Shown here piece after piece: positions 27,441 through 35,265 of a stretch of 64,000 nucleotides of DNA. The stretch spans positions 186,001 through 250,000 of the forward strand of contig NZ_NOIG01000006.1 of the NCBI RefSeq assembly GCF_002245625.1. The letters are read 5' to 3'. A program made the position numbers and the translations under genes. The stretch's first letter is position 1. Each line of letters begins with the position of its first letter. Under the pieces are notes generated by a model. That model ran no database searches. It saw nothing but the letters and a program-made list of their open reading frames with translations, and had not been told where the DNA came from. Source of the DNA: Acidovorax kalamii. GTDB lineage: Bacteria > Pseudomonadota > Gammaproteobacteria > Burkholderiales > Burkholderiaceae_C.

Positions 27441-27448
27441 GCACCGCC

Positions 27449-27757
27449 ATGGCCGTCACCATCTACCTGCGCTACGTGCTCAACACGAGCAAGCTCAAGG
27501 AGTTTGAGCACTACGGAAAACTGTGGATCCCGCTGGTCGAGAAGTTCGGCGGCCAGCACCACGGCTACTTCCTACCTAGCGAAGGGGCCAACAACATCGC
27601 GCTGGCGCTGTTCACGTTCGAGAGCCTCGCGGCCTATGAGCGCTACCGCGAGGCGTCGATGCAGGACGCGGAGTGCCAAGCGGCGTTCCGCTACGCCGAG
27701 GAGACGGGGTGCATCGTGAGCTATGAGCGGAGCTTCTTCAGGCCGGTATTCGCCTGA
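27449..27757 (+). CDS. NIPSNAP-domain protein
   Basis: 102 residues, a single ferredoxin-like dimeric barrel: MAVTIYLRYVLNTSKLKEFEHYGKLW at the start, HHGYFLPSEGANNIALALFTFESLAAYERYR in the middle, and a final strand SYERSFFRPV. NIPSNAP-type small proteins have no settled bacterial function. It directly follows the glutathione transferase (8 bases), so co-expression in a detoxification setting is likely but unproven. Confidence 0.85.
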   Translation: MAVTIYLRYVLNTSKLKEFEHYGKLWIPLVEKFGGQHHGYFLPSEGANNIALALFTFESLAAYERYREASMQDAECQAAFRYAEETGCIVSYERSFFRPVFA

Positions 27758-27781
27758 ATGAAGCCGCGCACAGGCGGTCCT

Positions 27782-28237
27782 TTAACGGAACTGCTTGCGC
27801 AAAAACGCCTTGTGCCGCGCGATGTGGGCCAGCTGGGCGGGGGCGATGGTGCCGCCCAGGTCTTCGTCCTCGGTGTTGAGCACCTGGTTGGCATAGGCCA
27901 GCGCACGGGCCACCACCTCGTCTTCGCTCACGCCCTGCGGGGCCGCGAGGTCCATAGCCACTCGGCGCATGGCGCGCTGCGACAGCATCCACATGGCGCC
28001 AAAGGAATCCCACGCGGCCGCCATCTCCTTGAACTTGTCGTGTTCGGCCAGGATGTCGTTGAGCGGTTTGGCCAGGATCTCCTGCAAGCCTTCCACCTGG
28101 GCCTTCAGGGCCTCGAACTGCGCTTCGCGCTGCAGGGCCTCGGCGGCCGCGTTGGCGGCGGCGTCAGGTGCCTGGGGCACGGGCACGCTGCCGTCGGGGT
28201 TGAGCTGGGCGATGGTGAGGTCGGACGAGAGGGACAT
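27782..28237 (-). CDS. hypothetical protein, function unknown
   Basis: 151 residues, soluble, without signal or membrane segment. An Ala/Pro-rich N-terminus (SVPVPQAPDAAANAAAEAL) leads into a probable coiled coil (about 35-75, EALQREAQFEALKAQVEGLQ) and a helical region with SFGAMWMLSQRAMRR. I do not recognise a domain. The codon pattern supports real coding, and the gene is convergent with the NIPSNAP gene and divergent from cca. Confidence 0.65.
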   Translation of the reverse strand: MSLSSDLTIAQLNPDGSVPVPQAPDAAANAAAEALQREAQFEALKAQVEGLQEILAKPLNDILAEHDKFKEMAAAWDSFGAMWMLSQRAMRRVAMDLAAPQGVSEDEVVARALAYANQVLNTEDEDLGGTIAPAQLAHIARHKAFLRKQFR

Positions 28238-28281
28238 GGTGGGTTGAATATACGGCGCAGCACAGGTTCTAAACTAGCCCG

Positions 28282-29532
28282 ATGCAAATCTACATGGTGG
28301 GCGGCGCGGTCCGCGACAAGCTGCTGGGTCGGCCGGTGAATGACCGCGACTGGGTGGTGGTGGGCGCCACGCCCGAGCAGATGCTGGCGCTGGGCTACCT
28401 GCCCGTGGGGCGCGATTTCCCCGTTTTTTTACACCCCGAAACGCGCGAGGAATACGCCCTGGCCCGCACCGAGCGCAAGAGCGGGCGCGGCTACAGGGGG
28501 TTTGTGGTGCACAGCGCGCCGGATGTGACGCTGGAAGAAGACCTCTCTCGCCGTGACCTTACTATCAATGCGATAGCTGAAAGCGTAGACGGGACGAGCG
28601 CAGAGGGCGTTTTTGACCCCTATTCTGGTGCCCAGGACATTGAGGCGCGCGTGCTGCGCCATGTGACCGACGCGTTCCGCGAAGACCCTGTGCGCATCCT
28701 GCGCGTGGCGCGCTTTGCGGCGCGCTTCACCGACTTCAGCGTGGCGCCCGAAACCATGCAGCTGATGCGCGAGATGGTGGAACACGGCGAGGTGGACCAC
28801 CTGGTGCCCGAGCGCGTGTGGCAGGAGCTGGCGCGCGGGCTGATGGAGGAACAACCCTCGCGCATGCTCGAGGTGCTGCGCGAATGTGGCGCGCTGCAGG
28901 TGCTGCTGCCCGAGGTGGCGCGCCTGTGGGGCGTGCCCCAGCGGGCCGACTACCACCCCGAGGTGGACACCGGCGTGCACCTGATGATGGTGCTGGACAT
29001 GGCCGCGCGGCTCTCGGCGCCGCTCACCGTGCGGTTTGCCTGCCTGGCGCACGACCTGGGCAAGGGCACCACGCCCGCCGACGTGCTGCCGCGCCACATC
29101 GACCACGAAACCCGCAGCGCCGAGTTGCTGAAAGACGTGGCCGAGCGCCTGCGCGTGCCGGTGGACTGCCGCGAGACGGCCGATGTGGTGGCGCGTGAAC
29201 ATGGCCACATCCACCGCAGCACCGAGTTATCCCCCGCCGCGCTGGTGCGCCTGCTGGAGCGTTGCGACGCGATCCGCAAGCCCGCGCGATTTGCCGAGAT
29301 CCTGCTGGCCTGCGAATGCGACGCACGCGGGCGGCTGGGGTTTGAAGAGTCTGCCTACCCGCAGCGCCCGCGCCTGCTGGCCGTGCTGGGCGCCGTGCAG
29401 TCGGTGGTCACGCGCGAGATTGCGGCACAGGCCGCGGCCAAGGGCCAGAGCGGCCCGCAGGTGGGTGCGCTGATCCACCAGGCGCGGGTGGAGGCCGTGG
29501 CGCAGTGGCTCAAGGCGCCCACCGCGCTCTGA
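28282..29532 (+). CDS. cca: CCA-adding tRNA nucleotidyltransferase with HD domain
   Basis: 416 residues. The class II nucleotidyltransferase head carries [15 protein letters not shown] and the metal aspartates in NDRDWVVVG, then [11 protein letters not shown] and [15 protein letters not shown]. The C-terminal HD phosphohydrolase domain (about 225-330) has CLAHDLGKG and the later REHGHIH. It builds or repairs the CCA end of tRNAs; the HD part adds phosphatase and phosphodiesterase activity. The DLTINAIA motif and the next 16 residues are encoded by a copy of the dispersed palindromic element, giving a slightly longer loop ([16 protein letters not shown]) than usual. Confidence 0.95.
   Translation: MQIYMVGGAVRDKLLGRPVNDRDWVVVGATPEQMLALGYLPVGRDFPVFLHPETREEYALARTERKSGRGYRGFVVHSAPDVTLEEDLSRRDLTINAIAESVDGTSAEGVFDPYSGAQDIEARVLRHVTDAFREDPVRILRVARFAARFTDFSVAPETMQLMREMVEHGEVDHLVPERVWQELARGLMEEQPSRMLEVLRECGALQVLLPEVARLWGVPQRADYHPEVDTGVHLMMVLDMAARLSAPLTVRFACLAHDLGKGTTPADVLPRHIDHETRSAELLKDVAERLRVPVDCRETADVVAREHGHIHRSTELSPAALVRLLERCDAIRKPARFAEILLACECDARGRLGFEESAYPQRPRLLAVLGAVQSVVTREIAAQAAAKGQSGPQVGALIHQARVEAVAQWLKAPTAL
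28561..28620 (-). repeat. dispersed palindromic element, copy inside cca
   Basis: Reverse complement reads TCAAAAACGCCCTCTGCGC, then TCGTCCCGTCTACGCTTT, then the core CAGCTATCGCATTGATAGT. In the sense strand it is read ATA GCT GAA AGC ... GTT TTT GAC. The 48 bases from core to TTTGAY have the same length and phase as the copies in the SDR gene (43411-43480) and the fusion gene (49247-49312). Confidence 0.75.
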
Positions 29533-29560
29533 ACCGACCACAGCACGCTGAAAGCGGCTC

Positions 29561-30202
29561 TTACCAGCGCAGCAGGCGCGGCCCCAGCACGGCGCCCAGC
29601 GCGGTGGGGATGGCGATGCCCGCCAGGTACCACACGGCCAGGAAGGGTGTAGCCATCTCAGGGCAGTGCAAGGCATAGACCAAGGCGCCCAGCGCCCCGG
29701 CCAGCAGGCCCGCACCGGCGCCCGCCCAGGCCAGGCGGGTGGGGGCTGCGCCCTTGAGCGCCCAGAACCCGGCCACGAACGCGGGCACCGACAGCGCTGC
29801 GATGTTGAACGGGCAGGTGCGCCAGGTGCTGCCCAGGATGAGCGGGGCACGCTCTGCCGCAGGCACCTGCGCCAGTGCCACCAGGGCCAGGGCCCAAAGC
29901 ACCAGCGGCGGCACGGCCAGCCACAGGGCGGCATGGCCGACCTGCATGCCCGGGCGGGCCATGCGGCGCAGCAAGGCCACCCCGGCCGCAGCCAGGGCCG
30001 CCGCAAACACCAGCTTGCCCCAGAACATGGGCAGCGCCATGGTCGCCAGCAGGTCGGGGCGCAGGCCAAACAGGGCCAGCATCAGCACCCCGGCACCCGC
30101 AATACCCACTGCGGTGGCCACGGCAAACCGCTGCTCGATGGCGGTGCGCTGCACAGGCCGCTCGTCCGCAGCCAGCAGGTGGATCAATTCATCGGTTTTC
30201 AT
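29561..30202 (-). CDS. nrsF: NrsF-type (DUF1109) anti-sigma factor
   Basis: 213 residues: a short cytosolic N-terminus MKTDELIHLLAADERPVQ and then six hydrophobic segments spread through the rest. In Caulobacter, NrsF holds SigF at the membrane and releases it under heavy-metal stress, with conserved Cys thought to sense; here Cys appear in STWRTCPFNIAAL and ALHCPEMATP. It starts one base after the sigma factor stop, so the two are coupled. Start at 30202 fits the family N-terminus. Confidence 0.88.
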   Translation of the reverse strand: MKTDELIHLLAADERPVQRTAIEQRFAVATAVGIAGAGVLMLALFGLRPDLLATMALPMFWGKLVFAAALAAAGVALLRRMARPGMQVGHAALWLAVPPLVLWALALVALAQVPAAERAPLILGSTWRTCPFNIAALSVPAFVAGFWALKGAAPTRLAWAGAGAGLLAGALGALVYALHCPEMATPFLAVWYLAGIAIPTALGAVLGPRLLRW

Positions 30203-30203
30203 G

Positions 30204-30833
30204 TCATTCCCCCTTGGACTTGCGCACATCAGGATGCAACAACGGCCGTTCGGCGGCCCCCTGCGACTTGCCTGAACCCCTTTGTGCGTAAGTCATGTCC
30301 CTGATCCTGGCGGCCAGGGCCTTGAGCCCCCGGTGCACGCCGACTTTGACGGCCGACTCCGACAGCCCCGTAAGGCGCGCCGTCTCGACCACCGACAACC
30401 CTTCCAGCTTCACGTACTCGATCGGCAGGCGCTGCTTGTCCGGCAGGGTCTGCAGCAACTGCCCCAGGTCACGCCGCGCCTCGGCGGCCTCGCTATCGCT
30501 GCTGGCAAACAGCTCGCTCGCATCGTCCAGCGGGTCGTTGCGCGCCTCTTTGGCGGCGTGCGAGCGCAACCAGTCGATGAGCTTGTAGCGCGCAATCGCG
30601 TGCGCCCAGGCCGTCACCGGCATCTCGGGCCGATAGGTGTGGCGCTGGTTGTGCACGGCCAGCAGCGTCTCCTGCACCAGGTCCTCCACCTCGTCGGGCC
30701 GCTGCGCGAGGCGGCGGCGCAAAAACGCGCGCAAGTGGGCGCTCAGCTCCCTCAGAAAGCGCTGGTAGGCGGCAGCGTCCGCATCCAGCCCCTGCAGCAG
30801 CAAGGCCCGCAAGCGCTCTTCCACAGTCTCCAT
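30204..30833 (-). CDS. sigF: ECF sigma factor, SigF type
   Basis: 209 residues. Region sigma-2 ([23 protein letters not shown] through [14 protein letters not shown], about 45-95) and region sigma-4 ([23 protein letters not shown] then [12 protein letters not shown], about 130-180) are present. Paired with nrsF downstream. Its own upstream sequence has GTAACC-N16-CGAA, and so does the divergent bufferin operon, so it probably activates both. ATG 30833 is chosen because the longer frame runs through the promoter region. The role inferred from the neighbours is a response to copper or other heavy metals. Confidence 0.92.
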   Translation of the reverse strand: METVEERLRALLLQGLDADAAAYQRFLRELSAHLRAFLRRRLAQRPDEVEDLVQETLLAVHNQRHTYRPEMPVTAWAHAIARYKLIDWLRSHAAKEARNDPLDDASELFASSDSEAAEARRDLGQLLQTLPDKQRLPIEYVKLEGLSVVETARLTGLSESAVKVGVHRGLKALAARIRDMTYAQRGSGKSQGAAERPLLHPDVRKSKGE

Positions 30834-30852
30834 GGTGTCTCCCTGCAAGGTA

Positions 30853-30878
30853 TTCGTCTCCAGAGGCCCACGGGTTAC
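30853..30878 (-). promoter_or_regulatory. ECF promoter of the sigF-nrsF operon
   Basis: On the minus strand GTAACC (30878-30873) and CGAA (30856-30853) are separated by exactly 16 bases, ending 20 bases before the sigma factor start. From memory this is the Caulobacter SigF promoter pattern. It implies autoregulation. Confidence 0.85.
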
Positions 30879-30934
30879 AGGCAGCGCAGAAAAATTCTTT
30901 GCACAACCGCCGCGATCTTTTTTTGCACAGCGTT

Positions 30935-30960
30935 GTAACCCGCCCGCTGCGCAGCGCGAA
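30935..30960 (+). promoter_or_regulatory. ECF promoter of the bufferin operon
   Basis: GTAACC (30935-30940), a 16-base spacer and CGAA (30957-30960), 99 bases before the bufA start. It mirrors the promoter of the divergent sigma gene base for base in motif and spacing. Confidence 0.87.
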
Positions 30961-31059
30961 TTACAACGCAGATCGGGCAGTGCAACGCGGCCTTTGGGCT
31001 TCTTCTGTGCAGCACCCCGGTCGGATTCAACCCTTACCCCAACTTCGGAGAACCGTACC

Positions 31060-31353
31060 ATGACCACCCGCTCCCTCAGCCTTGGCGCCCTCGCCCTTGT
31101 TGCCCTCACTTCTGGTGCCGCCATGGCCCAGTCCAGCTCCGCCCCCATGGATGGCGCCAAGCCCGCCATGGAGAAATGCTATGGCGTGTCGATGGCAGGC
31201 AAGAACGACTGCGCTGCGGGCCCCGGCACCACCTGCGCGGGCTCGTCCAAGGTGGACTACCAGGGCAACGCCTGGAAGTTTGTGCCTGCAGGCACCTGCA
31301 CCACCATCAAGACGCCCAAGGGCATGGGCTCGCTGGCACCCATCAAGGCCTGA
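31060..31353 (+). CDS. bufA1: bufferin-1 precursor peptide (DUF2282)
   Basis: 97 residues with a Sec signal peptide (about 1-24, ending AAMAQ). The mature part has the DUF2282 pattern [24 protein letters not shown] and VPAGTC, with four Cys at 40, 51, 59 and 80. In Caulobacter, the Cys of this family are modified by an MNIO enzyme to thio-oxazole-type groups, and the exported peptide binds copper in the periplasm. The start follows CGGAG. It is first of a four-gene operon with bufB, bufC and doxX, and lies behind the ECF promoter. Confidence 0.92.
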   Translation: MTTRSLSLGALALVALTSGAAMAQSSSAPMDGAKPAMEKCYGVSMAGKNDCAAGPGTTCAGSSKVDYQGNAWKFVPAGTCTTIKTPKGMGSLAPIKA

Positions 31354-31356
31354 CCC

Positions 31357-32208
31357 ATGGCCCCGCACCTTCTCACCGCTGGCCTGGGCCTCAAGCCCCA
31401 GCACTACGACGAGGCGCTGCGGTGCACCGCCCCCGGCCTGTGGTGGGAGGTGCACCCCGAGAACTACCTGGCCGACGGCGGCCCGCGCCTGGCCTGGCTG
31501 GAGGCCATCCGCGCGCGCCACCCCGTGGCACTGCATGGCGTGTCGCTGTCGCTCGCAGCCGATGCGCCGCCCGATGCCACACACCTGGCGCGGCTGGCCG
31601 CCCTGGCAAGGCGCGTGGAGCCGGTGATCGTCTCGGAGCACCTGGCCTGGTCCACCTGGCGCGGGCAGTACCTGCCCGACCTGTTGCCGTTTCCGCGCAC
31701 GCACGCGGCACTGCACCGCATCGCCGGCAACATCGCCCGCACGCAAGATGTGCTGCAGCGCCCCATCGCCATCGAGAACCCCACGCATTACCTGCACATC
31801 GACGGCCACGACTGGGCGGAAACCGATTTTCTGGCCGAGCTGGTGCTGCGCACTGGTTGCACCCTGCTGCTGGACGTGAACAACGTGTACATCAGCGCCA
31901 ACAACCTGGGATTTAGCGCACAGGCCTACCTCGAAGCTTTCCCCCTGCACGCTGTGGCAGAGATCCACCTGGCAGGCCACCATGCCGACCCGGTGCATGG
32001 CAATGCTCTGCTGATCGACAGCCACGATGCGCCCATCGCGCCAGCGGTGTGGGCGCTGTACGAGCAGGTGATGGCGCGCACCGGCCCCGTGCCCACCCTG
32101 ATCGAACGCGACGACCAGTTGCCTACCTTCAATGAACTGCTGGCCGAGCGGGAGCAGGCCCACCGTGCGCTCGCCCATGCACAGCCCCGGGAGGTTGCAT
32201 GCAGCTGA
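31357..32208 (+). CDS. bufB1: MNIO-family (DUF692) peptide-modifying enzyme
   Basis: 283 residues with a TIM-barrel fold of the multinuclear non-haem iron oxidase family. Metal-ligand segments are visible: GLWWEVHPENYL, LHGVSLSL, VSEHLAWS, IENPTHYL, LLLDVNNVYISANN and EIHLAGHH. It should oxidise Cys residues of the bufferin precursor in the cytosol, with BufC as partner. It starts three bases after bufA and overlaps bufC by ten bases. Confidence 0.93.
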   Translation: MAPHLLTAGLGLKPQHYDEALRCTAPGLWWEVHPENYLADGGPRLAWLEAIRARHPVALHGVSLSLAADAPPDATHLARLAALARRVEPVIVSEHLAWSTWRGQYLPDLLPFPRTHAALHRIAGNIARTQDVLQRPIAIENPTHYLHIDGHDWAETDFLAELVLRTGCTLLLDVNNVYISANNLGFSAQAYLEAFPLHAVAEIHLAGHHADPVHGNALLIDSHDAPIAPAVWALYEQVMARTGPVPTLIERDDQLPTFNELLAEREQAHRALAHAQPREVACS

Positions 32209-32969
32209 GCACCTTTCAGGACGGCTTCTCTGCCGCGTTGCTCGGCCAGGCAGCAGATGCACCGTGGCTGTCTGCATTGGAAGCTCAGCCCGGTTTTGCC
32301 GTGTACCGCAACACCGTGCTCAAGGGCTGCATTGATGCGCTGCAGGCCAATTACCCCACGGTGTGCCAGCTGGTGGGCGAAGACTGGTTCCGCGCCGCTG
32401 CGGCGGTGTTTGCCCGCGCGCAGCCGCCGCGTGACGGCCTGCTGGTGGACTATGGCGCGGGGTTTGCCGACTTTCTGGCCGGTTTTGCACCGGCGGCCGA
32501 ACTGCCCTACCTGAGCGCCGTGGCGCACCTGGACCGCTGCTGGACCGCATGCCATCTGGCGGCAGACGCCACCGCCGTGGACCGCCACTGGCTGGCACAG
32601 CAGGCCCCTGCCACCTTGCCCCACGCATCACTGCAGCCGCACCCCGCCGCGCGCTGGGCCTGGTGTGAAGACTTTCCCGCCTATGCGCTGTGGCACCACC
32701 ACCGCGAGGGCCTGGCCCTGCCCGGTGCCTTGGACTGGCACGGCGACGGCGCACTGCTCACCCGGCCCCATGCGGAAGTGATATGGCGGCCCCTGTCCCG
32801 CTCCGGCGTGGCGCTTCTGGACGCCTGCGCCCAAGGCCTGCCGCTGGAGACTGCCGCCACCCGCGCCCTGGTGGCCGACCCGGCGACCGACTTTGCCGCC
32901 CTGATGACCAGCCTGCTCGACGCGGGCGCCTTGGCGACCATCAACCCACACACCACCCACACCGGCTGA
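32199..32969 (+). CDS. bufC1: DUF2063 partner protein of the MNIO enzyme
   Basis: 256 residues. The N-terminal DUF2063 domain (about 1-95) shows MQLSTFQDGFSAALLG, FAVYRNTVLKGCIDALQANYPTVCQLVGEDWF and LVDYGAGFADFLAGF. The C-terminal half (about 100-245) is a second alpha/beta region typical of the longer BufC type. It probably presents the precursor peptide to BufB. Start ATG 32199 lies inside the end of bufB, preceded by GGGAGG. Confidence 0.9.
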   Translation: MQLSTFQDGFSAALLGQAADAPWLSALEAQPGFAVYRNTVLKGCIDALQANYPTVCQLVGEDWFRAAAAVFARAQPPRDGLLVDYGAGFADFLAGFAPAAELPYLSAVAHLDRCWTACHLAADATAVDRHWLAQQAPATLPHASLQPHPAARWAWCEDFPAYALWHHHREGLALPGALDWHGDGALLTRPHAEVIWRPLSRSGVALLDACAQGLPLETAATRALVADPATDFAALMTSLLDAGALATINPHTTHTG

Positions 32970-32979
32970 GGAGCCCACC

Positions 32980-33465
32980 ATGCACATCCCCAACACCCCG
33001 GCCACCCACGTCCACACGCCCCCCGCCACAGGCCCGCGCATGCTGTGGGCGCGCCTGGCCGATGCAGCCACCTGGCTCACCCCGCACAGCCTGCTGGCAC
33101 TGGTCAACCGCGTGGCCATTGCAGGCATCTTCTGGCTGTCGGCCCGCACCAAGGTCGAGGGCTGGTTCACCATCTCCGACAGCGCCTACACGCTGTTCCG
33201 CGACGAGTACAAACTGCCCGTGCTGCCGCCCGAGCTGGCGGCGCAGATGGCCATCGTGGCCGAGCACCTGTTTCCGGTGCTGCTGGTGCTGGGCCTGTTC
33301 ACACGCCTGTCGGCCCTGGCGCTGCTGGGCATGACGCTGACAATTCAGCTGTTTGTCTACCCGGACGCCTGGCCCACCCACCTGTCATGGGCGGGGCTGA
33401 TGCTGTATCTGGTGGGGCGCGGTGCCGGCAACGTGTCGCTGGACCGCGCGTTCGGAGTCCGTTGA
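32980..33465 (+). CDS. DoxX-family membrane protein of the bufferin operon
   Basis: 161 residues with about four membrane helices after a 45-residue N-terminal tail. DoxX features are ALVNRVAIAGIFWLSARTKV, FPVLLVLGLFTRLSALALLGMTLTIQLFVYP and HLSWAGLMLYLVGRG. DoxX proteins accompany many MNIO operons; a role in membrane redox or in handling the modified peptide is suspected only. It starts ten bases after bufC and ends the operon. Confidence 0.87.
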   Translation: MHIPNTPATHVHTPPATGPRMLWARLADAATWLTPHSLLALVNRVAIAGIFWLSARTKVEGWFTISDSAYTLFRDEYKLPVLPPELAAQMAIVAEHLFPVLLVLGLFTRLSALALLGMTLTIQLFVYPDAWPTHLSWAGLMLYLVGRGAGNVSLDRAFGVR

Positions 33466-33486
33466 TCCGTTGAAGCGATAGTCTCT

Positions 33487-33924
33487 TCAACCACCGGCCG
33501 TACGCACCCACCGCACGATGTCTGCCGCCCCCAGCGCGCCCGAAATGCGCGCCACTTCACTCCCTTGCTGGAACAGGATCATGGTCGGAATGCTGCGGAC
33601 GGCATAGCGCGCCGCAATGGCCTGCTGGTCTTCGGTGTTGAGCTTGGCCAGGCGCACGCGGGGTTCCAGCTCACGGGCAGCCTGCGCAAAGGCGGGCGCC
33701 ATCTGGCGGCAGGGCCCGCACCACGGGGCCCAGAAGTCCACCAGCACCGGGATGTGGTTGCGCGCCAGCTGCTTGTCGAAGCTGGTGGCATCCAGCTCCA
33801 GCGGGGCGCCCACAAACAGGGCGCGGTGGCAGCTGCCGCAGTCGGGCGCGCTGCCCAGCTGGGCGGCCTGCACGCGGTTGGTGGTGTGGCAATGGGGGCA
33901 GACGATGTGCAGGGCTTCGGTCAT
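33487..33924 (-). CDS. trxC: thioredoxin 2 with zinc-finger N-terminus
   Basis: 145 residues. Two CxxC pairs of the zinc ribbon (CPHC and CGSC, about residues 9-33) precede a thioredoxin fold with the active site FWAPWCGPCRQMAP and the cis-Pro strand VRSIPTMILFQQG. A cytosolic disulphide reductase linked to oxidative stress and zinc in E. coli. Start at 33924 (MTEALHIVCPHC) fits TrxC; the longer frame adds an unrelated stretch. Convergent with the bufferin operon, with a small hairpin (33469-33491) between them. Confidence 0.93.
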   Translation of the reverse strand: MTEALHIVCPHCHTTNRVQAAQLGSAPDCGSCHRALFVGAPLELDATSFDKQLARNHIPVLVDFWAPWCGPCRQMAPAFAQAARELEPRVRLAKLNTEDQQAIAARYAVRSIPTMILFQQGSEVARISGALGAADIVRWVRTAGG

Positions 33925-33996
33925 GGGCAGGTCAGGGGTTTTCTGACAAACCACATGGCGTCCACCGCGTGGCGTTTCAAGGGCCGGCAGCAGGCT

Positions 33997-34191
33997 CTAA
34001 AGCAGCTTGGTCAGCAGGCTCACCACAAAACTCAGCAGCAGCGTGGACGCGAGCGGCACATCCCAGTCGCGCCCCAGCCAGCGAAACCGGAAGTCCCCCG
34101 GCAGGCGCCCAAAGCCCAGGCGACGCAGCAGTGGCGACAGCCAGCTGATGAGCATCAGGGCCAGGAAGATAACGAGGAGCCAGCGGAACAT
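33997..34191 (-). CDS. small membrane protein of the DUF2905 family
   Basis: 64 residues with two membrane helices (about 1-20 and 47-64) flanking the basic strand-rich segment GFGRLPGDFRFRWLGRDWDVP, the DUF2905 hallmark. Function unknown. It sits between hisN and trxC on the same strand. Confidence 0.82.
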   Translation of the reverse strand: MFRWLLVIFLALMLISWLSPLLRRLGFGRLPGDFRFRWLGRDWDVPLASTLLLSFVVSLLTKLL

Positions 34192-34223
34192 GGTGCGCCG
34201 AGTGTAGGCGCCACCGCATTCGG

Positions 34224-35048
34224 CTACGCCTTGGCCAGTTCGCCCCGTTCGTCCCGTTTGGCCCGGTCAGCCAGCAGGGCCAGCGCCTGGGCATGCAACT
34301 GGGGCGTGGCAGCAGCTACCACCCGCCCATCCGATGCCACCGTGAGCGCGCGGCCCTGCCAGTCGGTAATGCGCCCGCCCGCGCCCTCCACCAGGCAGAC
34401 CAGCGAGAGGTAGTCGTAGGGCTGCAGCCCCGCCTCCACCACCAGATCCACATGCCCCCCCGCCAGCTGGGCATAGGCATAGCAGTCGCCGCCAAAACGG
34501 CGCAGCGCGCACTGGCGGCTCAGCGCGTCAAAACACTGCCAGTCGGCCGCACCAAAGGCGTCCGGCGACGTGGTGTAGATGCGGGCCTGCGTCAGTTGCT
34601 CGCACCCGCTGGCCCGCACGGGCTGGCCATTGCACTGCGCCTGCTGGCCTGCCATCCCCGTCCAGCGCTCACCCAGCACCGGCAAATCCATGAGCCCCAG
34701 CACGGGCTGGCCCTGGTGCAGCAGGGCCACCAGCGTGCCCCACAGCGGCGATCCGGTGATGAAGCTCTTGGTGCCGTCGATGGGGTCGATCACCCACACG
34801 TACTCGGCGTCCAGCCGCTCGCGGCCATGCTCCTCGCCCAGGATGCCGTGCATGGGTGCCTGCGCCTGCAACACCGCGCGCATCGCGGCCTCGGCCTCGC
34901 GGTCGGCAATGGTGACCGGGCTCTCGTCCGATTTGGTCAGCACATCCAGCGGGGTGCGGAAGTACCGCAGCGAGTGGACGCGAGCCGCATCGGCCAGGGC
35001 GTGCGCCAGGGCCAGGAAGGGGGAAACGGGGGTGGGCAAAGTGGTCAT
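34224..35048 (-). CDS. hisN: histidinol-phosphatase, inositol-monophosphatase type
   Basis: 274 residues of the Mg2+-dependent IMPase superfamily. Metal motifs: GEEHG (Glu), DPIDGTKSFITG, and the C-terminal LQPYDYLSLVCLVEGAGG with the third metal Asp. Together with the KSDESPVTIADREAE motif these fit the HisN type that dephosphorylates histidinol phosphate; inositol phosphatase SuhB is the main alternative. Start 35048 (MTTLPTPVS) is chosen by family length, since the longer frame runs into the AT-rich control region of the divergent transporter. Confidence 0.85.
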   Translation of the reverse strand: MTTLPTPVSPFLALAHALADAARVHSLRYFRTPLDVLTKSDESPVTIADREAEAAMRAVLQAQAPMHGILGEEHGRERLDAEYVWVIDPIDGTKSFITGSPLWGTLVALLHQGQPVLGLMDLPVLGERWTGMAGQQAQCNGQPVRASGCEQLTQARIYTTSPDAFGAADWQCFDALSRQCALRRFGGDCYAYAQLAGGHVDLVVEAGLQPYDYLSLVCLVEGAGGRITDWQGRALTVASDGRVVAAATPQLHAQALALLADRAKRDERGELAKA

Positions 35049-35150
35049 GGGAATGGTCAAGGAAAGAGGTCCGGGCAGTGGTTGGGCAATGAAGAAGGGC
35101 CTGCCGCTCGGCATGAACGGGTTGGCATATTTAGTGCTTGTGTATTTTCG

Positions 35151-35178
35151 TGCAAAAACAATAATTTGCACAAGTGCA
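35151..35178. promoter_or_regulatory. AT-rich operator-like region before the ABC/eut operon
   Basis: In the 217-base gap between hisN and the binding-protein gene, an AT-rich island holds TGCAAA (35151) and TTTGCA (35165) as inverted arms and then TGCACAAGTGCA (35167-35178), a second inverted repeat. GCAC and GTGC motifs recur just around it (35136-35191). This is a reasonable binding region for the DeoR-type regulator of the operon, but no family consensus could be matched. Confidence 0.4.
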
Positions 35179-35265
35179 ATAAAACGCACAATTTTGGTGA
35201 ACAAATTCCCTGGCCTGCGGCGACCCCGCACTGTTTTTTGGCAACGCACCGTTCTGGAGAAATTC

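Noticed and set aside
33469-33491. A terminator between the bufferin operon and trxC
   Set aside because: The GTTGAAG/CTTCAAC stem is short, AT-rich, overlaps the trxC stop and lacks a T run, so it was mentioned only with trxC.
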